Positions 26,944 through 35,937 of a stretch of 64,000 nt of DNA are shown here, piece after piece. This DNA is from Streptomyces sp. NBC_00433 (GTDB lineage: Bacteria; Actinomycetota; Actinomycetes; Streptomycetales; Streptomycetaceae). The stretch is taken from contig CP107926.1 in NCBI GenBank assembly GCA_036015235.1, positions 3,972,001 through 4,036,000 on the forward strand, read 5' to 3'. The notes under the pieces are model-generated. The model was not told where the DNA came from and did not search any database. It saw only the letters and a list, made by a program, of their open reading frames with translations. The position numbers and the translations under genes were made by a program. Every line of letters starts with the position of its first letter. Position 1 is the stretch's first letter.

Positions 26944-27465
26944 CTACAGGGGGCGGAGCATGATGATGTCGTCGCGGTCGTCGCCCGGGGCGACGCGTAT
27001 GGCCGCCGGGACGCGGCCGACTTCCTTGTAGCCGCACGCGGCGTAGAACGCGTCGGCCCCGGTGCCGCCCCGGCACGTGAGGCGAATCGCCTCGATGCCG
27101 GGGAAACCGCGGGCGGCCCGCTCGACGGCCGACATCAGAGCGCGGCCGTGGCCGCGCCCCTGGTGCCGGGGGTGGACCATCACCGTGTAGACCCACAGCC
27201 AGTGCCGCATGAGCCGGTGCGCGTTGTACGCGAGGAAGGCGGTGGCCGCGACGCGGCCGTCCTCGTCGCGGCCGACGATCAGCCGCCGCGACCCGTCCGC
27301 CACCGCGGCGAGCGAGCGGTCCAGGTCGGGACGGATGTCCTCGGGCGTGACGGGCGGCACGAAGCCGACCGCACCGCCCGCGTTGGACACGTCCGCCCAC
27401 AGCGCGAGGACCTCCTCGCGCAAGTCCTCGTCGATCAGCGGATCCAGCTCGCACGTAAGGGTCAT
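26944..27465 (-). CDS. GNAT family N-acetyltransferase
   Basis: 173-residue acetyltransferase. The acetyl-CoA loop is VHPRHQGRGHGRALMS (pattern Q/RxxGxG/A) near residue 105, after the VYTVMV strand, and the C-terminal FYAACGYKEVGRVP motif is usual for GNAT. The acceptor substrate is unknown. A 110-base gap separates it from mqnE upstream on the same strand. Confidence 0.88.
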   Translation of the reverse strand: MTLTCELDPLIDEDLREEVLALWADVSNAGGAVGFVPPVTPEDIRPDLDRSLAAVADGSRRLIVGRDEDGRVAATAFLAYNAHRLMRHWLWVYTVMVHPRHQGRGHGRALMSAVERAARGFPGIEAIRLTCRGGTGADAFYAACGYKEVGRVPAAIRVAPGDDRDDIIMLRPL

Positions 27466-27575
27466 AGAGCCAGCGTAGCCATTACAAAAAGGGCGCCGCC
27501 ATGAGCCGGGTCACACCCGGACACGGGCAGCGGAAAGGAGCCGACGCCCGAGCCGCACTCGTATCGCGCCCGTGC

Positions 27576-28739
27576 TCACACCCGCATCGGCTGCGGCGAC
27601 TCCCGCCGCGACCCGTCGGGGCCGGGGTATTCGCGGATGATCTCGTAGCGCGTGTTGCGCTCGACCGGGCGGAAGCCGGCGTCGCGGATGAGGTCGAGGA
27701 TGTCGTCGCGGGTGAGCTTGTTCGGCGTGCCGTAGTCGTCCGCGTCGTGGGTGATCTTGTACTCGACGACCGAGCCGTCCATGTCGTCGGCGCCGTGGTT
27801 GAGGGCGAGCTGGGCCGTGGACAGGCCGTGCATGACCCAGAAGACCTTCACGTGCGGCACGTTGTCGAAGAGCAGCCGCGAGACCGCGAAGGTCTTCAGT
27901 GCCTCGGCACCGGTGGCCATCGTGGTGCGGGCCTGGAGGGTGTTGCGGACCTTGCCGTCCTTCATGTCCACGAAGTCGTGCTGGTAGCGCAGCGGGATGA
28001 AGACCTGGAAGCCGCCGGTCTCGTCCTGGAGCTCGCGCAGCCGCAGCACGTGGTCGACGCGGTGCCTGGGCTCCTCGATGTGGCCGTAGAGCATGGTGCA
28101 GGGGGTCTTGAGGCCCTTGGAGTGCGCCAGGCGGTGGATGCGGGACCAGTCCTCCCAGTGGGTGCGGTGGTCCACGATGTGCTGGCGCACCTCCCAGTCG
28201 AAGATCTCCGCGCCGCCGCCGGTGAGCGATTCGAGGCCGGCCTCGATCAGCTCGTCGAGGATGTCGGAGGCGGACAGGCCCGAGATGGTCTCGAAGTGGT
28301 GGATCTCGGTGGCGGTGAAGGCCTTGAGCGAGACGTCGGGCAGGGCTTCCTTGAGCGCCTTGAGCGAGCGCGGGTAGTAGCGCCAGGGCAGCGTCGGGTG
28401 CAGGCCGTTGACGATGTGCAGCTCGGTGAGGCTGTCGGCCTCCATCGCCTTGGCCAGCCGCACGGCCTCCTCGATGCGCATCGTGTACGCGTCCTTCTCG
28501 CCGGGCTTGCGCTGGAAGGAGCAGTAGGCGCACGACGCGGTGCACACGTTGGTCATGTTCAGGTGGCGGTTGACGTTGAAGTGGACCACGTCACCGTTCT
28601 TCTGGGTGCGCACGTGGTGCGCGAGCCCGCCCAGCCAGGCGAGGTCGTCGGACTCGTAGAGGGCGATGCCGTCCTCCCGGGTCAGCCGCTCGCCGGCGTG
28701 GACCTTCTCCTCCAGCTCCCGCTTGAGCCCCGCGTCCAT
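27576..28739 (-). CDS. mqnE: Aminofutalosine synthase
   Basis: 387-residue radical SAM enzyme joining 3-enolpyruvylbenzoate with SAM-derived adenosine to give aminodeoxyfutalosine. The cluster motif CTASCAYC (Cys66, Cys70, Cys73) follows HLNMTNV; LHIVNGLHPTLPWRYY and SLTGGGAEIF are family markers. It acts directly after MqnA. Upstream lies an Lrp-type regulator gene separated by 82 bases and a terminator-like hairpin, so it probably has its own promoter. Confidence 0.95.
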   Translation of the reverse strand: MDAGLKRELEEKVHAGERLTREDGIALYESDDLAWLGGLAHHVRTQKNGDVVHFNVNRHLNMTNVCTASCAYCSFQRKPGEKDAYTMRIEEAVRLAKAMEADSLTELHIVNGLHPTLPWRYYPRSLKALKEALPDVSLKAFTATEIHHFETISGLSASDILDELIEAGLESLTGGGAEIFDWEVRQHIVDHRTHWEDWSRIHRLAHSKGLKTPCTMLYGHIEEPRHRVDHVLRLRELQDETGGFQVFIPLRYQHDFVDMKDGKVRNTLQARTTMATGAEALKTFAVSRLLFDNVPHVKVFWVMHGLSTAQLALNHGADDMDGSVVEYKITHDADDYGTPNKLTRDDILDLIRDAGFRPVERNTRYEIIREYPGPDGSRRESPQPMRV

Positions 28740-28794
28740 GTGCTCCTCCTCCTGCCGGCTGCTGCCGGGTACGACCGGATTTTCGACAGTACGC

Positions 28795-28813
28795 CCCCGG
28801 CCTTCGGCCGGGG
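28795..28813 (-). terminator. Hairpin after the Lrp-type gene
   Basis: CCCCGGCC, a three-base loop, GGCCGGGG: an 8-base stem directly downstream of the regulator stop codon and upstream of mqnE on the minus strand. Confidence 0.45.
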
Positions 28814-28821
28814 TGCCCCCA

Positions 28822-29277
28822 TTACGCTTCCTCGGGCAGCGCCCCGACCCTGTTCTCCCACTTCGTGGACAGCACGATCGTGGTGCGGGTGCGGGCCACG
28901 CCCTTGGTGCCCGACAGCCGCCTGATGGTGTGTTCGAGCCCGTCGACGTCGCCGACCCTGACCTTGAGCATGTACGAGTCGTCGCCGGCGATGAACCAGC
29001 AGTCCTCGATCTCGTCCAGGTCGCGCAGCCGGCCCGCCACGTCCTCGTGGTCGGCGGCGTCGCTGAGCTGGAGGCCGACCAGGGCGGTCACGCCGAGGCC
29101 CAGGGCGGCGGGCGCGACGGTGGCGCGGTAGCCGGTGATCACCCCGGCCTGTTCGAGGCGGTTGATGCGGTCGGTGACGCTGGGGCCCGACAGGCCCACC
29201 AGCCTGCCCAGTTCCGCGTAGGACGCCCGGCCGTTCTCGCGCAACGCCTGGATGAGCTGTCTGTCCACCGCGTCCAT
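28822..29277 (-). CDS. Lrp/AsnC family transcriptional regulator
   Basis: 151-residue regulator with an N-terminal helix-turn-helix (RQLIQALRENGRASYAELG, then LSGPSVTDRINRLEQAGVI) and the C-terminal AsnC ligand-binding fold (HEDVAGRLRDLDEIEDCWFIAGDDSYMLKVRV in order). The ATG at 29277 has GGAGGG about 9 nt upstream, better than the alternative nine codons earlier. It sits between mqnE and the UbiX-like gene, so it may control the menaquinone genes; this is inference from position. Confidence 0.92.
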   Translation of the reverse strand: MDAVDRQLIQALRENGRASYAELGRLVGLSGPSVTDRINRLEQAGVITGYRATVAPAALGLGVTALVGLQLSDAADHEDVAGRLRDLDEIEDCWFIAGDDSYMLKVRVGDVDGLEHTIRRLSGTKGVARTRTTIVLSTKWENRVGALPEEA

Positions 29278-29327
29278 CAGAAGGGACCCTCCCGTTCGTG
29301 CCACGACTGCGCTGTCTGGACACGAAT

Positions 29328-30122
29328 CTAAGGCATGAACGGGTCAGCGCCCTGCGCATCTGCTCGTCCCGGCTCCGCCGCACCCGCCCCAGCAGCCGCA
29401 CCGGCCTCATGCGCGGCGCCGCCCAGCTCGCCCTGCCAGCGGCGGTACAGCTTGTGCGGCACCCCCGCCGCGTCCAGCACCCGGCCCGCGACGAAGTCCA
29501 CCAGGTCCTGGATGTGCGCCGCGCCGGTGTAGAAGGCGGGCGAGGCGGGCAGCACGATCGCGCCCGCGTCGTCGAGCGCGACCAGGTGGCGCAGCGTCTG
29601 GCCGCCGAGCGGGGTCTCGCGGACCGCGACCACCAGCGGCCGCCGCTCCTTGAGCGTGACGCTCGCGGCCCGCTGGAGCAGGTCCTTGGACAGCCCGAGC
29701 GCCACCCCGGCCACGCACGCGGTGCTGGCCGGCACGATCAGCATGCCCTTGGCCGGGTAGGACCCGGAGGACGGTCCCGCGGCCAGGTCGCCGGCCGGCC
29801 AGTGGCGTACGCGCGACAGGTCGGCGGGCGGGTAGCGGTCCGGGGTGCCGTCGGCGCCGCGGGCCAGCAGGGCGGCCAGGTCCTCGCGCCAGTGGGCGTC
29901 GCGGAAGCCGGCGCCGGTCTCGTCCAGCAGGGTCAGCCTGGCTGCCCGGCTGACCACCAGGTCGACGTCCTCGCCCGCGTGCAGCAGGGCGCGCAGCACC
30001 GCGGCGGCATAGGGCGTGCCCGAGGCCCCGGACACGCCGACCACCCAGGGCTCGCGCGTACGGTTCCGCTGGGCGCGGCCCGGGAGGCCGTCCGGGGTGC
30101 CGTCGTCGGGGAAGTCGTCCAC
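29328..30122 (-). CDS. mqnM: UbiX-type flavin prenyltransferase (MqnM)
   Basis: 264-residue prenyl-FMN synthase of the UbiX family; its product is the cofactor of the UbiD-type decarboxylase (mqnL here). Family marks are GVSGASGTPYAAAVLRALL, IVPASTACVAGVALGLSKDLLQRAASVTLKERRPLVV (in order, middle) and the FYTGAAHIQDLVDFVAGRVLDAAGV end. It carries extra residues at both ends: about 25 at the N-terminus and an Ala/Gly-rich tail of about 30. The GTG start at 30122 is the best of weak options; no clear ribosome site is seen, and an in-frame ATG at about 30192 is an alternative. Confidence 0.87.
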   Translation of the reverse strand: MDDFPDDGTPDGLPGRAQRNRTREPWVVGVSGASGTPYAAAVLRALLHAGEDVDLVVSRAARLTLLDETGAGFRDAHWREDLAALLARGADGTPDRYPPADLSRVRHWPAGDLAAGPSSGSYPAKGMLIVPASTACVAGVALGLSKDLLQRAASVTLKERRPLVVAVRETPLGGQTLRHLVALDDAGAIVLPASPAFYTGAAHIQDLVDFVAGRVLDAAGVPHKLYRRWQGELGGAAHEAGAAAGAGAAEPGRADAQGADPFMP

Positions 30123-30227
30123 GCCGACGAGCGTAGCCCGACGCCGGTGATGCCGCCGAAGCGGGAACCGGGCGCGGGCGGACGGCGTTGTCATGGGAAG
30201 AAGGGCACGGGACTCAGGGGGGTTTTC

Positions 30228-30872
30228 GTGGCATACGGACAGACCGCGACTCGGACCGCACGACCGCGGGCCGGCCTGGTCGACACGCTGCTCGCGCCGC
30301 TGCGCGCCGGCAGCCGGGTGGCAGGCGCGGCGGCGCTGACGGTGGGCTGGCTGGCGCTGCTGTGGATCATCGAGGGTGTCAACGCGGTGAGCGGCCAGCG
30401 GCTCGACACCTTCGGCATCACCCCGCGCAAGGGCAGCGAGCTGCTGGACATCGTGCCCGCCGCCTTCATGCACGTGGGCTTCGCGCACCTCATGTCGAAC
30501 AGCCTGCCGCTGCTCGTGCTGGGCTTCATCGCCGCGCTGCGCGGCATAGGCCGCTATCTCGCGGTGGCGTTCACCATCATGGTGATCAGCGGCCTGGGGG
30601 TGTGGCTGGTCGCCCCCGCGCACACCACCACGCTGGGCGCTTCGGGCCTGGTCTTCGGCCTGTTCGGCTATCTGCTGAGCCGCGGCTTCGCGGACCGGCG
30701 GCCGCTGGACGTCGTCGTCGGCCTGATCGTCGGCGTGCTCTACGGCTCCATCCTGTGGGGTGTGCTGCCGACCGCCGACGGGGTGTCCTGGCAGGCGCAT
30801 CTGTTCGGGCTGGTCGGCGGGGTGATCGCGGCCTTCCTCTTCCGGGAGCGCACGGTCGCGGTGTCCGCCTGA
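30228..30872 (+). CDS. Rhomboid family intramembrane serine protease
   Basis: 214-residue membrane protein with about six helices. The catalytic pair is Ser139 in GASGLVFG and His191 in WQAHLFG; the HVGFAHLMSNS motif (His82 to Asn91) supplies the oxyanion residues. The GTG start is chosen for AGGGGGG 7 nt upstream. Substrates unknown. It points away from the UbiX-like gene and interrupts the menaquinone genes. Confidence 0.9.
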   Translation: MAYGQTATRTARPRAGLVDTLLAPLRAGSRVAGAAALTVGWLALLWIIEGVNAVSGQRLDTFGITPRKGSELLDIVPAAFMHVGFAHLMSNSLPLLVLGFIAALRGIGRYLAVAFTIMVISGLGVWLVAPAHTTTLGASGLVFGLFGYLLSRGFADRRPLDVVVGLIVGVLYGSILWGVLPTADGVSWQAHLFGLVGGVIAAFLFRERTVAVSA

Positions 30873-31112
30873 CCGCCCGCCCCTGACGTCCGGCCGCCCG
30901 CCTGGGCGCCGCCGACGGCTCCCCTCATCGCCGACCCGCCGCCGTCCACCGCCTGTTGCCGGATTCCGGCAGCCCAGGTCACCACAAGTCAGCCGGAAAC
31001 CCCCGCGAGATCACAGCATCCGCACAGCTACGCTTCTGTCAGCCCCACACCGACACCCCCACACCGTCTCCGCGATCTGGTCGCGACGTCCTAGGAGTTC
31101 GTCATCAACACC

Positions 31113-32333
31113 ATGCGCAAGGGTCTCGCCGCCGCCGGAGTGGTCGCGCTGATAACCGCAGGCGCTGTCGCCTGCGGCAATGAGGAGCCCAGCACCCCGC
31201 AGGGCAAGGTCAACAACGCCTTCACCAAGCTCGGCGAGCAGAAGTCGGTGGCGATCGGGCTGTCCTTCGACGGCACTCCCGACCAGATCTACGCGGCGCT
31301 CAAGGACCAGGACGACTTCAAGCGCGCCGACGCCGACATGCTCGCCGGCCTGCGCGTCAAGACGTCCTTCAGCGCCGACAAGGCGCTCGCCGAGGTCACC
31401 GGCAACGACAAGGGCACCTCCTTCGGCCTCGAAGTGGCCGGCGGCGCCTCGGGCAAGTCCGGCGGCAAGACGCTGGTCGGGCTGCGCTCGGTGGACCAGA
31501 AGGCGTATGTCCAGGTGGACATCAAGGGCATCGCCGCGCTGGACACCACGGGTGACGCGGGCCTGTCCGACCTCAACGACATGCTGGGCTCGGTCGACAG
31601 CCTGCCGTCGTCGTTCGGCTCGATCAAGACGCTCGCCAAGGGCGGTTGGGTGTCGATCGACCCCAAGGCCTTCGCGGACTTCGCCAAGACCCTCGGCGGC
31701 GCCTCGGGCGACGACTCCGGCAGCGGCTCGGACGACTCCAGCTCCGGCTCCGGCTCCGGCGACTCCCCGCTGAGCGGTTTCGGGCTGCCCTCCGACCTGC
31801 CGACCGGCATCCCGACCGACCTCGCGAAGAAGACCTTCGCCCAACTGCTCGCGCCGCTCCAGCAGTCGTTCGCCAAGGACGCGACGATCACCGACCTCGG
31901 GACGAAGGACGGCGCCGACCACCTCAAGGTCAGCGTGCCGGCCCGCGCGCTCGCCAAGGACCTGGAGACCAGCCTCGGCTCGCTGACCAAGCAGCTGCCG
32001 GGCGACCTGAAGGACAGCCTGAACGACGTGCCGAACAAGACGGTGGCGCTGGATGTCGCCGTCAAGGGCGGCAAGCTGGACCACATCAGCGTCGACCTGG
32101 CGCAGTTCGACGACACCATCCACGGCAAGCTGCCGCTGGGCCTGTCGATCGAGGGCGGCGCCGACCCGGTCAAGGCCCCGGCCGGCGCCCAGCAGCTCAA
32201 CCCGCAGGACCTGATGGGCGCCGTGATGTCGCAGCTGGGCGACGACTTCAAGGTGAAGGCCGACAAGCTCGGCGCCGGCGGCGCCGCCGACCCCGGGCTG
32301 GGCATGGACCTCAGCGGGCTCGGCGACATCTGA
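31113..32333 (+). CDS. Putative secreted lipoprotein of unknown function
   Basis: 406-residue lipoprotein: basic start MRKGLAAAG, hydrophobic core and lipobox AGAVAC with Cys21. The mature part has repeated Lys/Asp-rich strands such as KSVAIGLSFDG and GGKLDHISVDL, similar in style to LppX/LprG-like all-beta lipoproteins, and a Ser/Asp/Gly linker near residues 205-225. AGGAG lies 15 nt before the ATG, too far; it is 6 nt before an in-frame ATC three codons upstream. A terminator hairpin follows at 32348-32375. Confidence 0.8.
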   Translation: MRKGLAAAGVVALITAGAVACGNEEPSTPQGKVNNAFTKLGEQKSVAIGLSFDGTPDQIYAALKDQDDFKRADADMLAGLRVKTSFSADKALAEVTGNDKGTSFGLEVAGGASGKSGGKTLVGLRSVDQKAYVQVDIKGIAALDTTGDAGLSDLNDMLGSVDSLPSSFGSIKTLAKGGWVSIDPKAFADFAKTLGGASGDDSGSGSDDSSSGSGSGDSPLSGFGLPSDLPTGIPTDLAKKTFAQLLAPLQQSFAKDATITDLGTKDGADHLKVSVPARALAKDLETSLGSLTKQLPGDLKDSLNDVPNKTVALDVAVKGGKLDHISVDLAQFDDTIHGKLPLGLSIEGGADPVKAPAGAQQLNPQDLMGAVMSQLGDDFKVKADKLGAGGAADPGLGMDLSGLGDI

Positions 32334-32347
32334 GCGGCGCCGCGAAG

Positions 32348-32375
32348 CGGGGCGGCGGCCCTTCGAGCCGCCCCG
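32348..32375. terminator. Bidirectional terminator hairpin
   Basis: CGGGGCGGC, a ten-base loop, GCCGCCCCG: a 9-base perfect stem between the lipoprotein gene and the convergent mqnP. Confidence 0.7.
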
Positions 32376-32408
32376 CGGAGCGGGACCCGCCCGCGCGGCC
32401 CCGGCGCC

Positions 32409-33341
32409 TCAGGTGCCGAGGCCGCGCGCGAGCAGGTCGAGGAGCGCGAAGACGAAGAGCGTGATGCCGATCATGCCGTTGACGGTGAAGAAGGCCCGGT
32501 TGAGCCGGCTCAGGTCGTGCGGCCGGACGATGGAGTGCTCGTAGAGGAAGGCCCCGGCGACCACCGCCAGGCCCGTCCACCAGAAGCCGCCCGCGTGGGT
32601 GGCCGCTCCGTACCAGACGAGCAGGGCCGTGGTGACGGCGTGGCAGAACCGGGCGCCGTGCAGCGCGGCGGGGATGCCGAAGCGGGCCGGCACCGACTTC
32701 ACGCCGTGCGCCCGGTCGGCTGCCACGTCCTGGCAGCCGAAGATCAGGTCGAAGCCGCCGATCCACACGCCCACCGCGAGGCCGAGGACCACCGGCTGCC
32801 AGGCCCAGGTCCCGGTCACCGCGAGCCACGCGCCTATCGGGCCCATCGCCTGCGCCAGGCCCAGGATCGCGTGCGGGAAGTTCGTGAAGCGCTTGCCGTA
32901 CGGATAGACCACCATCGGCACCACCGCGACCGGCGCGAGCGCCAGGCACAGCGGGTTGAGCAGTGCGGCGGCCCCCAGGAAGACCGCGACGGCGATCAGC
33001 GCGCCCGTCCACGCGGACCTCACGGACAGGGCGCCGGTGACCAGTTCACGGGAGGCGGTACGCGGATTGCGGGCGTCGATCTCCCGGTCGATGATCCGGT
33101 TGCAGGCCATCGCGAAGGTGCGCAGGCCCACCATCGCCACGGTGATCAGCAGCAGTTCGCCCCAGTGCACCGAGCCGTCGTCGCGGAACATCGCGGTGAG
33201 GGCGGCGATGTAGGCGAAGGGCAGCGCGAAGACCGAGTGCTCGATCATCACCAGCCGCAGGAAGGCCTTGACCCTGCCGTCGGGGCTCGGTCCTGGCTGC
33301 CGTCCGAATAGCCGGTCCGGGGTGGCGGATTCCGCGCTCAC
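32409..33341 (-). CDS. mqnP: UbiA-type prenyltransferase of menaquinone synthesis (MqnP)
   Basis: 310-residue membrane prenyltransferase with about eight helices. The two Asp-rich motifs of the UbiA family are visible as NRIIDREIDARNPRTA (about residue 80) and DLIFGCQDVAADRAHG (about 205). Placed with mqnL and mqnM it should prenylate dihydroxynaphthoate or its carboxylate. The GTG start overlaps the mqnL stop as GTGA, indicating coupling. The open frame continues upstream inside mqnL but that part is not real coding sequence. Confidence 0.92.
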   Translation of the reverse strand: MSAESATPDRLFGRQPGPSPDGRVKAFLRLVMIEHSVFALPFAYIAALTAMFRDDGSVHWGELLLITVAMVGLRTFAMACNRIIDREIDARNPRTASRELVTGALSVRSAWTGALIAVAVFLGAAALLNPLCLALAPVAVVPMVVYPYGKRFTNFPHAILGLAQAMGPIGAWLAVTGTWAWQPVVLGLAVGVWIGGFDLIFGCQDVAADRAHGVKSVPARFGIPAALHGARFCHAVTTALLVWYGAATHAGGFWWTGLAVVAGAFLYEHSIVRPHDLSRLNRAFFTVNGMIGITLFVFALLDLLARGLGT

Positions 33342-34789
33342 AGGCCGTACTCCCTCCATCGGCGGTCGACCTTCGCCGCCGTCTCCGGGTCGGAGAGCAC
33401 CATCTCCGGCCAGCCCCCGTCCCGCGTGTAGCCCTCCTCGGGCAGTTTGCGGGTCGCGTCGATCCCGGCCTTGCCGCCCCAGAACTGCTGGTAGGAGGCA
33501 TGGTCCAGGTGGTCGACGGGTCCTTCCACGACGGTCAGGTCGCGGGAGTAGTCGGTGTTGCCCAGCGCCCGCCAGGCGACCTCGTGCAGGTCGTGGACGT
33601 CGCAGTCGGCGTCCACGACGATGATCAGCTTGGTGAGCGACATCATGTGGGCGCCCCAGACGGCGTGCATCGTCTTCTGGGCGTGCTTGGGATACTTCTT
33701 GTCGATCGAGACGATCGCGCAGTTGTGGAAGCCGCCCGCCTCGGGCAGGTGGTAGTCCACGATGTCCGGCACGATGATCTTGAGTAGCGGCAGGAAGAAG
33801 CGCTCGGTGGCCCGCCCGAGCGGCCCGTCCTCGGTCGGCGGCCGGCCCACCACGAGCGACTGGAAGACCGGCTTCTTGCGCATCGTCACGCACTCGACGG
33901 TCAGCGCGGGGAAGGGCTCCTGCGGGGTGTAGAAGCCGGTGTGGTCGCCGAACGGCCCCTCGGGCAGCATCTTGCCCGGCTCCAGCCAGCCCTCGACCAC
34001 CACCTCGGCCTGCGCGGGCACCTGGAGCGGCACGGTCTTGCAGTCGACCAGCTCGACCCGCTTGCCCTGCACGAAGCCGGCGAAGAGGTACTCGTCGATG
34101 TCGCCGGGCAGCGGCGCGGTCGCGGCATAGGTGACGGCGGGCGGGCAGCCGAAGGCGATGGCGACCGGCAGCCTCTCGCCGCGGCGCTGCGCGACCTGGT
34201 AATGGTTGCGGCTGTCCTTGTGGATCTGCCAGTGCATGCCGATGGTGCGCCGGTCGTGCCGCTGGAGCCGGTAGAGGCCGAGGTTGCGTACGCCGCTCTC
34301 CGGGTCCTTGGTGTGGGTCAGGCCCAGGTTGAAGAACGAGCCGCCGTCCTGCGGCCAGGTGAAGAGCGCGGGCAGCGCGTCGAGGTCGACGTCGTCGCCG
34401 GTCAGGACGACCTCCTGGACGGGGGCGTCCTTGACCTTCTTCGGCGGCACGTGCACCATCCCGGCCAGCTTGCCGAAGGCCTCCCGCACCCCGACGAAGC
34501 CGTGCGGCAGTTCGGGCTTGAGCAGGCCGGCGATCTTCTCGCCGATGTCGCCGTAGGACTTCAGGCCGAGCGCCTTGAGCAGCCGCCTGTCGGTGCCGTA
34601 GACGTTCATCGCCAGCGGCGCGACCGAGCCCCGCACGTTCTCGAAGAGAAGCGCGGGGCCACCGGACTTGTTGACCCGGTCGGTGATCTCGCCGACCTCC
34701 AGGTACGGGTCGACCTCGGCGGTGATCCGCCGCAGGTCGCCCTCCTTCTCCAGCGCCCGGAGGAACGAGCGGAGATCGTCGTAAGCCAT
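33338..34789 (-). CDS. mqnL: UbiD-type menaquinone-pathway decarboxylase (MqnL)
   Basis: 483-residue prenyl-FMN-dependent decarboxylase. Family regions seen are GGPALLFENV, NLGLYRLQRHDRRTIGMHWQIHKDSRNHY, the EGPFGDHTGFYTP motif, and EAGGFHNCAIVSIDKKYPKHAQK, each typical of UbiD. The cofactor would come from the UbiX-like product of mqnM. The ATG gives MAYDDLRSFLRALE, the usual UbiD opening; the open frame runs further upstream but falls in ccsB. Translationally linked to mqnP by a GTGA overlap, and 35 bases after ccsB. Confidence 0.94.
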   Translation of the reverse strand: MAYDDLRSFLRALEKEGDLRRITAEVDPYLEVGEITDRVNKSGGPALLFENVRGSVAPLAMNVYGTDRRLLKALGLKSYGDIGEKIAGLLKPELPHGFVGVREAFGKLAGMVHVPPKKVKDAPVQEVVLTGDDVDLDALPALFTWPQDGGSFFNLGLTHTKDPESGVRNLGLYRLQRHDRRTIGMHWQIHKDSRNHYQVAQRRGERLPVAIAFGCPPAVTYAATAPLPGDIDEYLFAGFVQGKRVELVDCKTVPLQVPAQAEVVVEGWLEPGKMLPEGPFGDHTGFYTPQEPFPALTVECVTMRKKPVFQSLVVGRPPTEDGPLGRATERFFLPLLKIIVPDIVDYHLPEAGGFHNCAIVSIDKKYPKHAQKTMHAVWGAHMMSLTKLIIVVDADCDVHDLHEVAWRALGNTDYSRDLTVVEGPVDHLDHASYQQFWGGKAGIDATRKLPEEGYTRDGGWPEMVLSDPETAAKVDRRWREYGL

Positions 34790-34824
34790 GCCGACCAGTC
34801 TCGCATCCCGCTCCGGCAGGTTCG

Positions 34825-35937
34825 TCAGACCCCGGCGTAGGAGTGCTTGCCGCTGACGAAGATGTTCACGCCGTAGTAGTTGAACAGGAAGCAGCCGAAG
34901 GCGATCAGCGCCAGATAGGCCGCCTTGCGGCCCTTCCAGCCGGCCGTGGCGCGGGCGTGCAGGTAGCAGGCGTAGGCCACCCAGGTGATGAACGCCCAGG
35001 TCTCCTTCGGGTCCCAGCCCCAGTAGCGGCCCCAGGCGGCCTGCGCCCAGATCGCGCCCGCGATGATGGTGAAGGTCCACAGCGGGAAGACCAGGGCGTT
35101 CATGCGGTAGGCGAACTTGTCCAGGCTCGCCGCGGACGGCAGCCGCCGCATGATGTCGCCCCAACGGCCGTCGCTCGCCTTGCCCGCGGTGACCGCGACC
35201 TCGTAGTGGTCGCGGAAGAGGAAGAGCATCGTGCCGACCGCGGCCAGGTAGAAGATCGCGCCGGAGATGATCGCGCAGGAGACGTGGATCCACAGCCAGT
35301 ACGAGTGCAGCGCCGGCACCAGCTGCTCGCTGGAGGTGTAGAGCACCGACAGGGCCAGGCCCAGGTCCAGCAGCACCGTGGTGGTCAGGAACAGCCCGAT
35401 CCAGCGGACGTCCTTCTTCAGCGCGAGCAGCAGCAGGTACGCGCCCACGGCGACCGCGCCGAAGGTGGTGGAGAACTCGTACATGTTGCCCCAGGGGGCG
35501 CGCTGCACGGAGGCCGCGCGGAAGCCGACGCCGGTGGCGTGCAGCAGCCAGGCGAGCACCGTGAAGGACACCGCGATACGGCCGTAGCGGTCGCCCTTCT
35601 CGTCGCCGCCCGCGGCGCCGGGGCCGTCCGCGATGCCGCGGTCGCTGGCCGAGGCGCGGGTGACGACCTCGGGGCGCTCCAGGGTGACCGTGCTGCCCGC
35701 CGCGGTCTTCACGGTGACCTGCCGGGCCGCCTTCTGCCTGGCCACCTCGGCTTCGGCCTCCTTGGCGTTCGCCTCCTCGATCAGCGCCGCCGACTGCACG
35801 GCGATCTTGCTGCGCCCGCCGAAGACCCACTCCGCCAGGTGCGCGAGGAAGGCGAGGGCGTAGACGAACATCGCCGACCGGATGAGGTAGTTGCTGTTGT
35901 TCGCGAAGTTCTCGTTGACCGCGGCAGCGATGTTCAC
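34825..35937 (-). CDS. ccsB: Cytochrome c biogenesis protein CcsB (ResC type)
   Basis: 370-residue multispanning membrane protein of System II cytochrome c maturation, presenting heme for attachment to apocytochrome c. The tryptophan-rich WWD signature is visible as WGRYWGWDPKETWAF near residue 300, with conserved His in SYWLWIHVSCAI and in the N-terminal helices. A soluble charged insert (about residues 50-105) separates helices one and two. The GTG start overlaps the resB stop as GTGA. Last gene of the resA-ccdA-resB-ccsB operon. Confidence 0.94.
   Translation of the reverse strand: MNIAAAVNENFANNSNYLIRSAMFVYALAFLAHLAEWVFGGRSKIAVQSAALIEEANAKEAEAEVARQKAARQVTVKTAAGSTVTLERPEVVTRASASDRGIADGPGAAGGDEKGDRYGRIAVSFTVLAWLLHATGVGFRAASVQRAPWGNMYEFSTTFGAVAVGAYLLLLALKKDVRWIGLFLTTTVLLDLGLALSVLYTSSEQLVPALHSYWLWIHVSCAIISGAIFYLAAVGTMLFLFRDHYEVAVTAGKASDGRWGDIMRRLPSAASLDKFAYRMNALVFPLWTFTIIAGAIWAQAAWGRYWGWDPKETWAFITWVAYACYLHARATAGWKGRKAAYLALIAFGCFLFNYYGVNIFVSGKHSYAGV

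Noticed and set aside
32409..33893. A 494-residue UbiD-UbiA fusion protein
   Set aside because: The frame stays open upstream of the mqnP start only by chance; the GTGA overlap with mqnL and the UbiA-family length favour two separate genes.
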